NCBI RefSeq assembly: GCF_001625305.1
Contig: NW_017803909.1
Location: forward strand, 7,508,865 to 7,572,864
Length of the DNA: 64,000 nucleotides
Direction: 5' to 3'
From: Branchiostoma belcheri
Lineage: Eukaryota > Chordata > Leptocardii > Amphioxiformes > Branchiostomatidae
The notes under the pieces are model-generated. The model had not been told where the DNA came from. It ran no database searches and was given only the letters and a program-made list of their open reading frames with translations. Within the stretch, counting starts at the first letter, position 1, and the number at the start of each line of letters is the position of its first letter. Both the position numbers and the translations under genes were made by a program. Positions 23,477 through 35,559 of the stretch are shown piece by piece.

Positions 23477-23922
23477 CAGTCAAACCTGTCCAAGCCGGCC
23501 ACCCAGGGGACCAAAGAAAAGTGGCCACCTTGGCCCATGGACAGGTGGTCTCCTTGAAGAGAGTCGCCTCACAACATGACTGAGACATAAATGGTTTCCA
23601 AGTCGAGGTATGCTGTAAATACATGTGGGGAGGGTGGCAAAAGAAACAATTTACCTCCAACAAACATCATCCAGCAGTCAAGGAAAAATGGCTGCTGGTT
23701 TCTCCATGATTTCTCAACATGATCGAAAATGATGTGGTCACCATGGGCAGGTATCAGGCCTTGAGCAGACCAAAGTCAGGGCAGTCACGGTCGCGTTGGC
23801 CAGGTGGTCACCTTGGACAGGTTGCTTAATGCTTATGTCAATGGGGCAAATTTTTGGGATCGAGAAAAAGTTATGGACAGGTGGCCTGCTTGAAGAGGTG
23901 GTCTCTTTGGCAGGTTTGACTA
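23477..23922. mobile_element. CAGTCAAACCTG inverted-repeat element
   Basis: Left end CAGTCAAACCTGTCCAAG, right end ...TTGGCAGGTTTGACTA. Several internal direct and inverted GTGGCCACCTTGG / GGACAGGTGG blocks. A TA flank on both sides would fit a Tc1/mariner-type element, but this is not proven. Confidence 0.55.
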
Positions 23923-23956
23923 TGGATACTTGAAACTTCTGGATACACAGCTCTGG

Positions 23957-24275
23957 TCACATTTAATGGACCCTTACATATAAAGTACAAAGTAGCTACT
24001 ATTATAAACTGCCATATTCATGTTCATTGATGGTGCAAAGGCGCCTGGAAGTCTGCACCACCTTGTCTCAGTGTAGTCACATTTAATGGACCCTAACACA
24101 GATACATGTAGTCCTCACTACATGTAGCTGTCTTAGTCTACATAGTCATTGGTGGGTCGTAGGCGCCTGGATGTCTATACCCCCTTCTCTTAGCTGAGTC
24201 ATACATGTATTTAATGGGCCATGACACAGATACATGTAGCATAAAGTCACTACTACATGTACATGTAACTATCAT
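23957..24275. repeat. Degenerate tandem repeat (~118 bp, about 2.5 units)
   Basis: Units begin near CACATTTAATGGACCCT and contain AGGCGCCTGGA(A/T)GTCT. The third unit is partial. Confidence 0.6.
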
Positions 24276-24472
24276 ACTTCACATATTTGTTGATCAACAT
24301 GGGCTGATCACAATGTTATTATGAAAAAGAGAAAATCAAATAGAAAGTTCATCACATTATTCATGTAATCAGTTGAAAGTTGATCACATTTTCTAAATCA
24401 AAATTTTTTTTCCATTTATAAAGCACCCAATGTTGACTAATTTATTTGAAGTGATGTTCTGCACATGAAGTC

Positions 24473-25040
24473 TCTGTATCTGTATAGCTGGTATAACCGC
24501 CCTTCAGCGTAACACACCTGTCCAGCTTTGCAGGCACGCGGAGCGGCGGCAGCTGGATATATTACACCAAACGACTTGCTACACCTAACCCTTGTACATC
24601 TAACTCTAGACATTGTTTAAAGCTATCTAATTATAATGATAATGCCCCTACTGTAGTTGGTGACAGCGAGTTCCACTCTGTAGTAGTTCTAGGAAATAAT
24701 GAGTTTTTGAACACCTCAATCCTTGGTTGATAACTCTGGTACTTGAACTTCAAGGCATGTTCATGACTTGTTCTTTTCTGAGCTGGTATTACATGTACTA
24801 GGTACTTAGTAGTCAGTACGTCCACCAGTTTATCAGTCACTTTGTACATCATAAAAATTGTCAGGACATTTTTCATCTGTCTTCCAGTGATACCCACTGT
24901 AGGTTTCTTTTCATTTCCGTGACATTTTGCACCCCCTTCATAGTTGTTCCTGCAGAATCTTGCAGCTTGTTTCTGTACCCTTTACAGTTTATCTTTGTCT
25001 TTCTTTGTATACGGATCCCTCTCTGATCATAACGAGCTCG
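24473..25040 (-). pseudogene. CR1/L2-like LINE, 5'-truncated reverse transcriptase end and 3' tail
   Basis: In minus orientation a broken frame encodes the C-terminus of a non-LTR reverse-transcriptase ORF: DPYTKKDKDKL, RVQKQAARFCRNNYEGG, then after a frame change NVTEMKRNLQWVSLEDR, YKVTDKLVDV, IPAQKRTSHEHALKFKYQSY and FPRT..EWNSL. A short 3' UTR and the ~50-bp conserved tail (TATAGC(C/T)GGTATAACCGCCC when read on the plus strand) end at 24473 in a short (TACAGA)-type repeat. Internal stops and frameshifts make it dead. Assignment to CR1/L2 within the Jockey-like clade is by motif style only. Confidence 0.75.
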
Positions 25041-25760
25041 ATATCTAAGCTGCAGTGGCTGACTGAGATGGAAAGAGGCCACGTGGGGTCAAGGGCAAGT
25101 CCAAAGCCCTCGTCTTTCCTCCATGAAGAGGACCAGGTAAAATGCCAATTACCCTAAGAGCTGCGGCCTGACCAATTTCCAGAGGTTCCACCCTTGCCCT
25201 CCAGGCCATCTGGTTTGCATGCCCATCACTGTAGATCAATTCAACAGCACAATTGAAATAGGACGCCATTTGATACTGTTAGAAAATATAATATCATATT
25301 AGGAAAATGAAGGCAGTACCATCAAAAGATTTTTTCCATTCATTTCAATTCATCACTACAAATTTTATCATAGAACTGTCAAAATACAAGGAGGTACATG
25401 TGACAAATATAGACAGAAATAAACAAAATAGTAAAATGGAAAGATCATTTCTTAGTCAATAACAGTACCCAACATTTTGACGGAAAAAAACCTAGCCCGG
25501 TCATAATTCTTGCATGGACAATCACAATTACATGTATAAACTGCTAGAAAATGCAAACATAATTATAGGAAAGCTGCAATGGCTTGATCAGCTAAAATGT
25601 ATTTCTTTTGTGAATTCTCATAGAAGCACTGTTTTAAGCCAAACCAGTTAACAATGTTTGCAATGCTTTGTCGTTCTGAAACATGCCATATCCCTGACTA
25701 ACATGTAAAACACATTAATACGTGCGCTGCAGGCGGGCGGCAAGAAAATTACTGATTTCA

Positions 25761-25999
25761 TGTCAAGACATTTTCCCTCATGCCTGCATCTGTCATGAGA
25801 ATGTCACACCAGCTCCTTATATCAGAATGGCCTGCCAGGCTCCACCCACCCCGTAATGCTCAACCTCTTGCAAATGTCAGCCTATTACAACAAATGTCAA
25901 GCCATGGTTGGCATATAGAGGGAGAACATGTTGAATTGGCCCTGACAAGTGAGAGCCAGACACATGACAGAGGCCCGGGCTGCATTAATGCAAATGTCA
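25761..25999. promoter_or_regulatory. Candidate intronic regulatory element (TGTCA cluster with octamer)
   Basis: Eight TGTCA/TGACA pentamers occur in 239 bp, at 25761, 25791, 25802, 25875, 25895, 25943, 25965 and 25995. ATGCAAAT, a perfect POU octamer, lies at 25988-25995, overlapping the last. TGTCA is the core bound by TALE homeodomains (Meis, TGIF). The stretch is unique in the window and GC-richer than its surroundings. Function is inference. Confidence 0.35.
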
Positions 26000-27026
26000 T
26001 GTCTCTGCAAGCGGAAAGGGTACAAAGCAGCGGTGCTAGGTTCTACAAGGAAGACTATCTACCAGGACAGTAATTGTGACCTACTGCAAGGCTGACCTGT
26101 AATAGAAATCAAAGGAAAATGTCCGGAGTGTTCACACAACACAAAAGCAGCAAGAAGATACATTTATTTTGTATAACGTTAACAACTTAGCAGATTCTAT
26201 GTATCTGCTCATTATCCAAACCACAAGGAGTAGACACAATCAAAGTGGTTCAAGATATCATATCGTTGTGTTTATCACTAGTCACCTTTATGGTAAGAGG
26301 CCTAAAAAAAATGTACAATACTTACAATGTATATCATCATCACATGATTTTCCACTTCTGCATAACTTATACATGTACTTAGTCTAGTAGTATGTATAAC
26401 AGGTTATGTTATGCATGGAATAACATATTCAGACTGTATTATACCGATTTGAATTATTTTACCCAACTTTCTGAAATATGCCATGATCTTTATTAAATGT
26501 ATTTTTCTTGAACGTTTTTACCCAAATTTTTGAAACAGATTTGATCATTAGTAAAACGTCTGAATGTGACGTGTGTGTGACATCCACTGAATTAAACCAC
26601 TGTGGCCTAGTTTGATGCCACAGCCATAGGCAACAATAAATCCTGACTAGTACACAGCTTACCTTAGCTGAGGTCTTTTGCATCAAATAATAAATTGCTT
26701 TAGATGTAGCTTCAAATTGCTTTAGACATTGCTCTAGACATTGCTTTCGAAGTCCTTCACACATTTTACTAAAAGGCTATATATATATACCAATGTTTCA
26801 AACCAAACTGAATGTGTATATTCATTAAATGAAGGCAAAATTTGTCATTCTATGCTTGTCATATTTTGCCTCAAGACATGAATCTTTATCGCATTTAAAT
26901 ACATTTTAAAGAATGAGATGATGAGGTGAAAAATCAATCAGCTCCTGGCCCTAGGTATCATACTTGATAAAATTGGTACATGGAGCAATTTTTTCAGGAC
27001 TTACGTATACACAGTGTTACCTGAAT

Positions 27027-27440
27027 CTGTATCGGTATAGCCGGTATAACCGCCCTTCGGCGTAACACACCAGCTTCTGTATCTGTATAGCCGGTATAAC
27101 CGCCCTTCGGCGTAACACACCAGCTTCTGTATGTGTATAGCCGGTATAACCGCCCTTCAGCGTAACACACCAGCTTCGCAGGCACGCGGTGCAGCGGCAG
27201 CTAGCTATATCACACCGGACGACTTGTTACACTCAATCTTTGCACATTTCATTGCAGGAGTTGTTCAAAGCTTTCTAGTGATGATGCCCCAACTGTGCCT
27301 GGTGGCAACGAGTTCCAGTCTACGATAGTTCTGGGTAAATACGAGTGTTTGAATACCTCAATTCTTGGTTGATAACTCTGATATTTGAAGGCATGACTGT
27401 TTCTTGTTCTTTTCTGGGCTGGTATCAGATTACCAAACAT
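27027..27440 (-). pseudogene. LINE 3' end with triplicated 50-bp tail
   Basis: Minus-strand copy of the same LINE family: residues IPAQKRTRNSHAFKYQSYQP, then LPRTIVDWNSLPPGTVGASS, followed by 3' UTR. Its distal tail is present three times in direct tandem with an exact 50-bp period, at 27027, 27077 and 27127 (unit begins CTGTATC and ends CACCAGCTT). Confidence 0.75.
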
Positions 27441-27740
27441 ACAAGTACATGATTGTGATCATTTTCTAGAAAAAGTTAGAATGAGAAAAAAATATTGCTT
27501 TATGACATATTTTTAACTTTCTCTCAATGTATCTTGCGATTTATCCAGCTATACAACCAAATCAATTCAGGCCAATCACTGGTGAACACGCATTCATTCC
27601 CCTTTGTATGATCAAAGACGCCCACAGTAAATGTGCTTAGTTGCTATTGAGCCAGCGGCAGCCATGTTGGAAAATTTATAGCCACTATCTCATCAGCATC
27701 CACCACACTCAAGTCTGTAATAACATATCTAAACACAACA

Positions 27741-28131
27741 TTAAAGGCATGCAATGTGATTTCATGGCAGCAAAAATGGAAATATTCTGGATAAGGCAAT
27801 ATTCACACATACTGCTTCACATAATTTAGCACATTTGAGTCAGTATTTCATACCTTGGGCTTTTACAACTGCAGAAACAAGCCCCAATATGTGTCCTTTA
27901 TTTTCTGGGCGGTACCCCTAAAAATCAGTCAAGGGCCCTTCCAATAACAATTTTCTGTCAGAATTTGGGGAATTTTTGCTCCAAGAGGGTCAATATACAT
28001 TGGAATAGTGTTGTCAGTATGTACTTTTTGTAGATGAACAACTCAGTAATATATATTGATAAACAACTAGAATATTGACTTCGGGTGTCCAAGCCCTAAA
28101 AGCTGCACTGGATGCCTTTAACACATGGGAG
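27741..28131. mobile_element. TTAAAGGCA inverted-repeat element
   Basis: Ends TTAAAGGCATGCAATG... / ...CACTGGATGCCTTTAA. The interior matches 43768-44147 (e.g. CATACTGCTTCAC, AAAAATCAG.CAAGGGCCCTTCC). No clear target duplication. Confidence 0.6.
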
Positions 28132-28452
28132 GTGCTTGCAACAAACAGAACGCTTTAGAGGCAGGAAGTTAAGAAGGGCTTACATGTACATCTGGGGGAA
28201 GAAAAACAGTCTTGCATCACAACTGAGATGCTCTTAGCGTAAAAACAATCAATAAGTACTTGGTGTATAGGAGATGTACCTTCATGGTCTTACAAGACTG
28301 TAGGAAATGCCTACACAAACACAAGCTACCAACCATTGCTTGATACATGCATTTACTTGAAGAGGACAACACTATAGACAATCCTAGGAGCATCATAATT
28401 TCATATACAAGAGGAACAAATGTGAAGAAGCAAGTTGGCCATATTTTTTTGG

Positions 28453-28472
28453 NNNNNNNNNNNNNNNNNNNN
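28453..28472. other. Assembly gap (20 N)
   Basis: Exactly 20 N, bounded by T and G runs on the left and nine G on the right. Sizing is probably arbitrary, so lengths across it are uncertain. Confidence 0.99.
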
Positions 28473-28554
28473 GGGGGGGGGTGGACTGAACAGAAGAGGC
28501 AGCCGAATTGTTTCAGTACTGAGCCAAACTTGATTATTTTGTTCAATTGATTCA

Positions 28555-28775
28555 TTATTTCATTGTACTTGTTTATTATCTTTTCATTACTTCTTCATTG
28601 TTATTTATATTTCATTTGATGTAAATGTAGAAATTGTAAAATCATGATGGGAAGGATATCAATTAAGCCTTTGTGGCTTTTCGTCCACCCCTTGTATGTT
28701 TATTTCCATTTTAATATTTTTTATCACTTTTATTATGTATGTGCTAATAAATAAATAAACAAAAGAAAATTGCTG
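28555..28775 (+). mobile_element. Probable LINE 3' UTR ending (AATA)n
   Basis: Contains CCTTTGTGGCTTTTCGTCCA followed by AT-rich sequence and AATAAATAAATAAAC. Resembles non-LTR 3' ends; no coding part is attached. Confidence 0.35.
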
Positions 28776-29949
28776 GCTCTAAGGAAAGAAGGTGCTGATA
28801 CATAGAGCAGGGAACAAACATGTATTGTGCATGTTAAAGTACAAAATGCAAAATGGCTTAGTTAGATTCTACTAAACCTAGCCTATGGGCACATTCTGCC
28901 AATTATACCTGCATGATAGATCGCACAATTTTCCAGGGATCAGATAAATAATACATAATGAGACCCAGTTCAATTTCTGAAGGTCCCAGCAACATCAAAA
29001 CAGGGCTGGGAGTAGTATCTGCAGTAATTATGGTACAATCAGGGAGGACTTGAAAACCTTGTGATTTCTTGAGCTCTCTTGAGAATCAAGGCTATAGCTA
29101 CACAAGGCCTATCTCTGTCTAGTCAGCTGTCTTGAGATATACAGCACACTTGGCAAGGTACTTGTTCTGCATATGCATACTCGTATCATAAGAGGATCCA
29201 TTTAAAAGCAGCAACTACCAAGGGGTGATAGGGCTACAGAAGAGATTGATGCCAGTGTCAGTCATACAGCGGTATGTGGGCCACCAGGTCAGAGTTTAAC
29301 CAGGGGCCCTCAGTAGGGTTGGGAGCAACCATTCCCACTGTAACCAGGGGGTGGGGTCCCCTGAGAGGCCTGCTGCATTAGCACAGTAAACCAGGGAGAA
29401 TTAGGGCCCACCACAGGCTGTTGTATGTTTTATGAGACAACAGTTAGGCATGGGTTTATGTGAGCGTCCTACTAAGCACATGTATATGGCAACGTATGGG
29501 CCACAATAATCAGCAGATTTTTGTGTAGGACACGACTATTAGTACCTTCTCCATTTACTAATTCATAGAGTTCATCATTCAATCTGCTTCGTATTCTTTG
29601 TTTGCCCTGATGATGCCCATGAGAAAAGTTACAATAATGTAAAACTGTATCATCAAAAATGGCCATGCATCAATATGGTGATGTTCTGGGTCTAAACATA
29701 ATGTTACTTGTGTATATATATCTTGCTTTAACTATTTATTGTTGCTTCTATGTCATATGTGGTGTATGTGTTAGGTGTGCATGCTATAAGCATACTTGCT
29801 GCCTAGTGCACACTTTGTATTGTCATGTTACAATTTCTTAAATGAATATTATTAAATACTCTTCTCATTCTTTATTTCCTTTTTTTCTCCTCCTTCACTC
29901 ATCTTTGAATGGCTAAACTGTTTGTTCTTGTTGCTACTTTTTTGGAAAG

Positions 29950-30324
29950 TCAGTAAATGTTATGATCATTCCTTTCTCGTATTACACAGCATGTAATACT
30001 TGACTGTCCCCCAGCAGGACCTGTCATACCATCCACGTATCTGATCCCGCCAGAAGAGGGTTCAGCTGAAATAATGGTCTCACAGGCTAAATCTGGCTCC
30101 CACAGCATGACACATGGGCCATTAGGAGTCGTAAACTCCATTCTGATATTGCCCAAGGCCTCTGCAGTGCAGCAAACGCAGATAAATTTGGCCGTGGCCT
30201 GCTCTGATATTAGTCCTAACATCACAAAATGTTCCACCTCTCCATCATTGCAATGTATGATATTAGTTGAATGTTTACAAGTTTGGTCTGATATTATAAG
30301 AGAAAACACATGAAAAGGCATCAT
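29950..30324 (-). other. 124-codon unassigned open frame
   Basis: A minus-strand open frame, long for this AT-rich intron, with varied residues including AKFICVCCTAEALGNIRMEF, TTPNGPCVMLWEPDLACET and SSGGIRYVDGMTGPAGGQSS. It might be a diverged exon or domain relic. I recognise no family and found no matched splice sites. It lies in intron 4 of the DUF1295 gene on the same strand, but the exon 4 to 5 phase join does not need it. Confidence 0.25.
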
Positions 30325-30751
30325 CTGTGGAGCCTTCTATACTGCATCTGGCATTTTTATCCCTTCTGTTATAGCTGTAGCAGTTGAGACCATTGAACAT
30401 ACTGGAGAACATACACCACTTCTTGTCTCGGCACGTCTACGTAACCCTACCTGGCCCCACAGACTGACAGAAAGCTGAAATATAGATGGCTCGGCCTTAG
30501 CGGCAGCACAGCTACAATCATTTCAGTACCATGGACTGCTGCTTTCCAGGGTCCATCGTTGTGGAAGTAATTTGTACCTGCCACAAGGCTGTATTGATTT
30601 CAGTGTTGTGTGCCTCTTGGAATACAGTCATACAGCTCTGGTCAGACAAACAGTTTTGTCTATATTTGTGTTTGTACAGTATATATTTGTAAGAAATGTT
30701 TAGCTTTTACTCAGGCTATCATCAGTTATTTCTTTGTTGTTTCTATACTTA

Positions 30752-30840
30752 GGCCACACCAATTTAATCAATTGGTATCGGATTTGCTGGCCTCATTTTT
30801 TTTTTAAATCCGAGAGCCAACAAATCAAATTAGTGTGGCC
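30752..30840. mobile_element. 89-bp minimal family A MITE
   Basis: Both family A ends are present (GGCCACACCAATTTAAT... and ...AATTAGTGTGGCC) but the ~270-bp interior is gone, leaving a near-hairpin with a T-rich centre. Flanks are TTA on the left and TAA on the right. Confidence 0.7.
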
Positions 30841-30939
30841 TAAGTTGTCTTGAAAGAAAATAAATGGTGAAACGACAAAATGAGGCTTGACAAAGTGCAT
30901 ATTCAAAATTCAAATGCTGCTTTTCTGTCATGATTCCAC

Positions 30940-31292
30940 CAGGGCTCGAAATAATGGGTGCATGTGCACCTTAGTGCACCCAAATTTGGAGCTGTGCACC
31001 CAAATTTTTCTGTGGGTGCACCATTGCACCGAATATATTCGTGGGTTTCCATATGTAAAGATGTTAAATGTACATTAGTATACAGCATATTCTTAACATA
31101 TAATTGTCAGAAAAATAATAAAATCATTGTTGTAGTGCTTTTCTGTAGAAATGAAGCATGATTAGTTATTGCTGACATTCTAATTCTATTTTACACACTG
31201 TATATGGTGCACCCAAAAAAAGTTTTGTGCACCTAATGTTTTAGGTTGGGTGCACCAGTGCACCTATTCCCAAAAATGAATTTCGAGCCCTG
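30940..31292. mobile_element. CAGGGCTCGAAAT inverted-repeat element (hAT-like termini)
   Basis: Ends CAGGGCTCGAAAT / ATTTCGAGCCCTG. Directly flanked by TTCCAC on both sides (30934-30939, 31293-31298). Next to each end lie clusters of GTGCACC/GGTGCAC. Non-coding. CAGGG ends are typical of hAT elements, but hAT duplications are 8 bp, so superfamily is uncertain. Confidence 0.65.
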
Positions 31293-31507
31293 TTCCACTG
31301 ATGACATACTGATACAGCAGGGTGATGGTTCACATAAATCTCCCAGACATGAATGACCTGGTATTGATCAAGCCAGACAAACTTGTAGCATCACGTTTCA
31401 ACGTTCCAGGTCACATCTGGACCATATCAAAACTCTGGATTTACTGACATCATTGACAAGATACATGTAGGAAGTGGAGTGCAGATACAATGTCAATGTA
31501 TAAATAA

Positions 31508-31858
31508 GGCCACACCAATTTAATTTGTTGGTTCTTGGATTCCCCTCAGTCTTAATTTTTTTCTGATTTGAAAAAAAAAAAGATTCTGGTTCTGAGTCAA
31601 CTCAAATATGCTCATATTTTGCTCCCAACAGTTGAAGAAAGTCCTTTTCTTCCTAGTTGTTACAGTTTTTCCATCTATCAATGCAGTGGTTTGATTAGAA
31701 CATTGTTTGAATATGAACCCAGCCTTTTGTGTTGACTTCATGGCTGCTATCGTAGCATTTGGGGCTATAATAGGATGCCTAGACCTGTTTTTTTTCCTTG
31801 TCGCTTTATATTTTTTCTGAAAAAAATCGGAGAACCAACAGATTAAATTGGTGTGGCC
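31508..31858. mobile_element. Harbinger-type MITE family A
   Basis: Full-length copy, termini GGCCACACCAATTTAATTTG / ...TAAATTGGTGTGGCC, interior as in the family. Flanks TAA and TTA differ at one base. Confidence 0.75.
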
Positions 31859-32126
31859 TTAAGCCAGCTAGTCTGATAATCAAGGTTTGAAAAGAGACAT
31901 CATAATGCAGGCACGGAGAAAGAAAGCGTTGGCCAGTCCATGGGGCCAGTGCCAGCTTATATTGATCACCTATTGTACAGCTGATCGCCTGCAGCTATGG
32001 GCCATTATTATTGACCCACTGTGATGGAACCATTCATCTCTTTTACTTGCATTCATCACACAGAAAATTGCCAGCTGTACCTAAACTGCCGTGGCCCCCA
32101 AATCCTATGGACCTGCAGTCTAGGCT

Positions 32127-32458
32127 ACGACTAATAAACTGGTGGACGTACCAACCACTAAGTATCTGATACCAGCCCAGAAAAGAACAAGAAACAGTCA
32201 TGCCTTCAAATATCAGAGTTATCAACCAAGAATTGAGGTGTTCAAAAACTTGTATTTCCCAAGAACTATCATAGACTGGAACTCGTTGCCAGCAATCACA
32301 GTTGGGGCATCATCACTAGGAAGCTTTAAACAACTCCTGCAATTAAATGTGCAAAGATTGGGTGTGACAAGTCGTTCGGTGTGATATAGCTAGCTGCCTG
32401 CGAAGCTGGTGTGTTACACCGAAGGGCGGTTATACCGGCTATACTGATACAGATACAG
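32127..32458 (+). pseudogene. LINE 3' end, plus orientation
   Basis: Plus-strand copy of the same family. One open frame runs from IPAQKRTRNSHAFKYQSYQP to the natural stop after VTSRSV (32384), then a 74-nt 3' UTR with the conserved tail, ending in GATACAGATACAGA. This copy shows the intact C-terminus and stop of the element's ORF. It is 5'-truncated near 32127. Confidence 0.75.
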
Positions 32459-32999
32459 ACTCACTGTGCCTTGGAGATTTAGAACACCGAAGACATTTGT
32501 TTGTTTGTTTAGTTGTCTTGTTTGTTTGTTTGAACCATTCTATCAAACATTTCACGATAAGCTCAATTCGACAGGCCAGTTTTCATTGAGGTCATGAGGG
32601 AAGAGGTAAGTGTAGACATGATATAAAGTTTACATCACTTAAAATCCTAATAAATCTACACAATCACATATTATACACGTACATGTACATGGCACAAAAA
32701 ATGTTGGTATTATAAGTTGGTGGTAAACCTAAACTGTAGATTCAGTACTCCTATAGTCACAGCAGTGAGTGAGTACAGCTACAGTCAATTCAGTACCATG
32801 GAAAGCTCCTGGTTTCCAGTGGTGAACCCCATTCTTTTACACCTGGCAGTCCACACTATGGCTTATTATGCCCTGGGGGTTCAGAGCAGGTTATCCTATA
32901 TGTTAGTGTTGAACCTAAAATGTTTGACTTCTGCTTTTGTAAAGCTACATTTATCATTTACCGAAGAAACACATGTTGTTTCTTCTTCCGTTGCAAACA

Positions 33000-33215
33000 C
33001 TGACACTGACCTGTTCAATGACCTGAACCAGACCGTCTATCACCATGGTAACGGGTGTTGGGTTATATCATGTTGCATTTTCATAGTAGGAGGGATTTAG
33101 ACTCCTGTCACCACATATGTGAATGTGTTTGAGTAAGAATTAACAGAGAAGACCATATGTGAAGGTAAACATTATGCATTTGCTATCCAAATGTTACCTT
33201 TCTAGTTTTAGTAAT
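33000..33215 (+). repeat. Dispersed repeat with CAATGACCTGAACCAGAC, copy 1
   Basis: Shares CAATGACCTGAACCAGAC, CACCATGGTAAC, TTAGACTCCTGTCACCA and a terminal GGTAAACATTATGCATTTGC...AATGTTACCTTT with copies at 50745, 51680 and 58796. The end forms a short foldback (AAGGTAAACAT / ATGTTACCTT). Confidence 0.6.
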
Positions 33216-33569
33216 AACTCTCCAGTGTTCTGTCTATCACACCTGAAGTGTGGTAGCCCTCCCACCCTTTGGACCATGTCAGCAAGGTCAGATTAGGACT
33301 CAACTTGTTGCCCAGCCCTGCATGCCACCTTGTTGTAAACCCACAGATTAAACCGTCACCACACTTCAGCAGATTGCATGTAAGATAGGCGAGTTGTTAA
33401 ATCCCCCCCCCCCACTGAATAAGGAACATTTCCTGTATCTGCTGAATCAAATCAACAGAAATGCTCCCTCACACAAGTCTACTGAATTTTACTGTGTAGG
33501 ACTAGTGCAGTGTATCACCTGGACTGATTGAATTCTATCAAACAACAGACACAAAAAATACTGTAATTC

Positions 33570-33785
33570 CTGATTTTTTCACTGTACTTTAATTTATGTT
33601 CACTGTTTTCACTGTCACTTCTGTACCCTTAACTTATCATTACAGTTAACAAATAATTCCTGGACTTTCTTTTTCCTGCACCTATAGCCACAGTGAATGT
33701 ATAGTTCAGCGAACATGTCCACTTTTCTCAGACTGTTAAATTTTGCTACCGTGAACATTAAGTGAATTACAGCAGTAGCAATTGT
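33570..33785. repeat. ACTGTAATTC-ended repeat
   Basis: Left ACTGTAATTCCTGATTTTTT, right ...GTGAATTACAGCA. The interior resembles the reverse complement of 61190-61410 (TTCACTGTTTTCACTGTCAC). A third partial copy is near 51966-52045. Confidence 0.5.
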
Positions 33786-33884
33786 GAAATACTGGATGAC
33801 AACACATAGCCTGCTTTAAGGTTTCAAACGATAAAAAACTTTTTGAACTAAGATATTACATTTTGAACCGACATTACCTTTTAA

Positions 33885-34283
33885 GGCCACACCAATTTAA
33901 TTAGTTGGTTCTCAGATTCACCTACTTCATTTTTTTCTGATTTGCAAAAAAAAAGAAGATTTGGGGTCTGAATCAACTCCACAATTCTCATATTTTGGCC
34001 TAAACAGTTGAAGAAAGCTCCTTGTCTTCGTTGTTGTTACAGTTTTTCCATCTATCAATGCAGTAGTTTGACAAAAAGTTTAAAATTTAAAGTTTGAATT
34101 CTACACCAGCCTGGTATGTTGGCATCATGGCTCCCATCATAGCTTCTGCAGCTAGTATCAGAGGATGCCTAGGCCTATTTTATTTTTTATTTTTATTTTT
34201 ACTTTAATTTATTTTTTTTTCCCTGTCACTTCATATTTTTTCTTAAAAAAAATCCGAGAACCAACAAATTGAATCGGTGAGCC
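33885..34283. mobile_element. Harbinger-type MITE family A
   Basis: Full-length copy with expanded A/T tracts; the right terminus is slightly decayed (CGGTGAGCC). Flanked by TAA on both sides (33882-33884, 34284-34286). Confidence 0.72.
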
Positions 34284-35559
34284 TAAACTGAAACATTACT
34301 TTTTGAATTGAAATATTATTTTTGAACTCCTTCTGAAGGGCACTAAAACAGGAGACGTTGGACAACCCTGTGCCCTGCCCCTATCCCTTATTGACAGTCC
34401 GTGGTACACACCTTGACTCTTCCAATGCTGCAGCGCTCTATTGAGCAGCCTTTTGTACAGAAAAATTAATTACAGAAAGCTTCATCATGTCTGATGAATA
34501 CGGAGTTCAATTTGGCCCCCTGCCATGACCAGCAGAGTAATTTGACTCCAGCATGGTGCTGGCTCCTTTGACTCCCGCAGGACTACTTGGAGATGAAGGG
34601 CAGGGAGGTCGGGGATTCTAATGGAATCTAATGGTGCTCCAGCCCCCCCTTCTGGGCTGGTCAGTATATTAGGATCATTTCCGGGGGGGCCAAGAACACC
34701 TGTGCTTTCAAAATTTCAAAAACTGCAACGGTCGGTGTAGATTTCACGTTAAGTACACCTCCTTTGAACACTAGTTTTAGCACAAATAATAGACTGAAGC
34801 AACATCATTTCATATTTCATGTTAATAATTTTTAATATTGTAATCTGTTTTGTATTCAATATTGCAATCTGTAGTTATATTGTAGTGTTGGGGAGGACAA
34901 CTTGTAAAAGTGTCAATGCACCTGTTTTGTCCTCCCTTCCACACTTGTGGTAAATTTAAAAAACAATTTCAAATAAACATCCTTCATTTTCTATATGACG
35001 TACATGTACTATATTTATATTATATTTTCTTCATGTTAGTTGTAATGTTCACTGCATATGCACATGACTTTTTTGATGTTGAAATTAAAGGATTACGGAG
35101 TCACTACGACTCATTACATGAAACAACTGGGGTGTTAAGTTTTACCTTTATCTAAAAACATTTTGAGAGGCAAAATATGGTGATGCAGAAACAAGGTTCC
35201 CTTTGGAGCCATCAATGGAAATGAAATTTGCTGCACATATCTTGAAATGCATCGCTTATTTGCTGTTAGCTTATCAAGCACAATGGCCGTGAAGGATTAT
35301 TCCGATCTTGATGTCTCTGCATTAATTATCGAGAAATCAGATCCAGACTCCATTAGTTTCCTGGCATGAGCGTCAGAACTATTTTCCTACTAGAGTGTCT
35401 TCCTCTTGACGTCTAGACTGGGCTGTAGCTGTAATCACTGATAATCCTGTACGCACCTTGCCAACTAAACAGATCTGATGATCTGATTTTCACATTTGCT
35501 CTAACCCTCTCCGGGAGTACTGCTTCAGGTGAATGCGCACAGTAGTTTACAATTACATA

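Noticed and set aside
25780-26073. 97-codon plus-strand open frame
   Set aside because: No recognisable protein. The stretch is better explained as a non-coding motif cluster.
32717-33100. 127-codon plus-strand open frame
   Set aside because: Overlaps a dispersed repeat with three other copies that do not keep the frame open.
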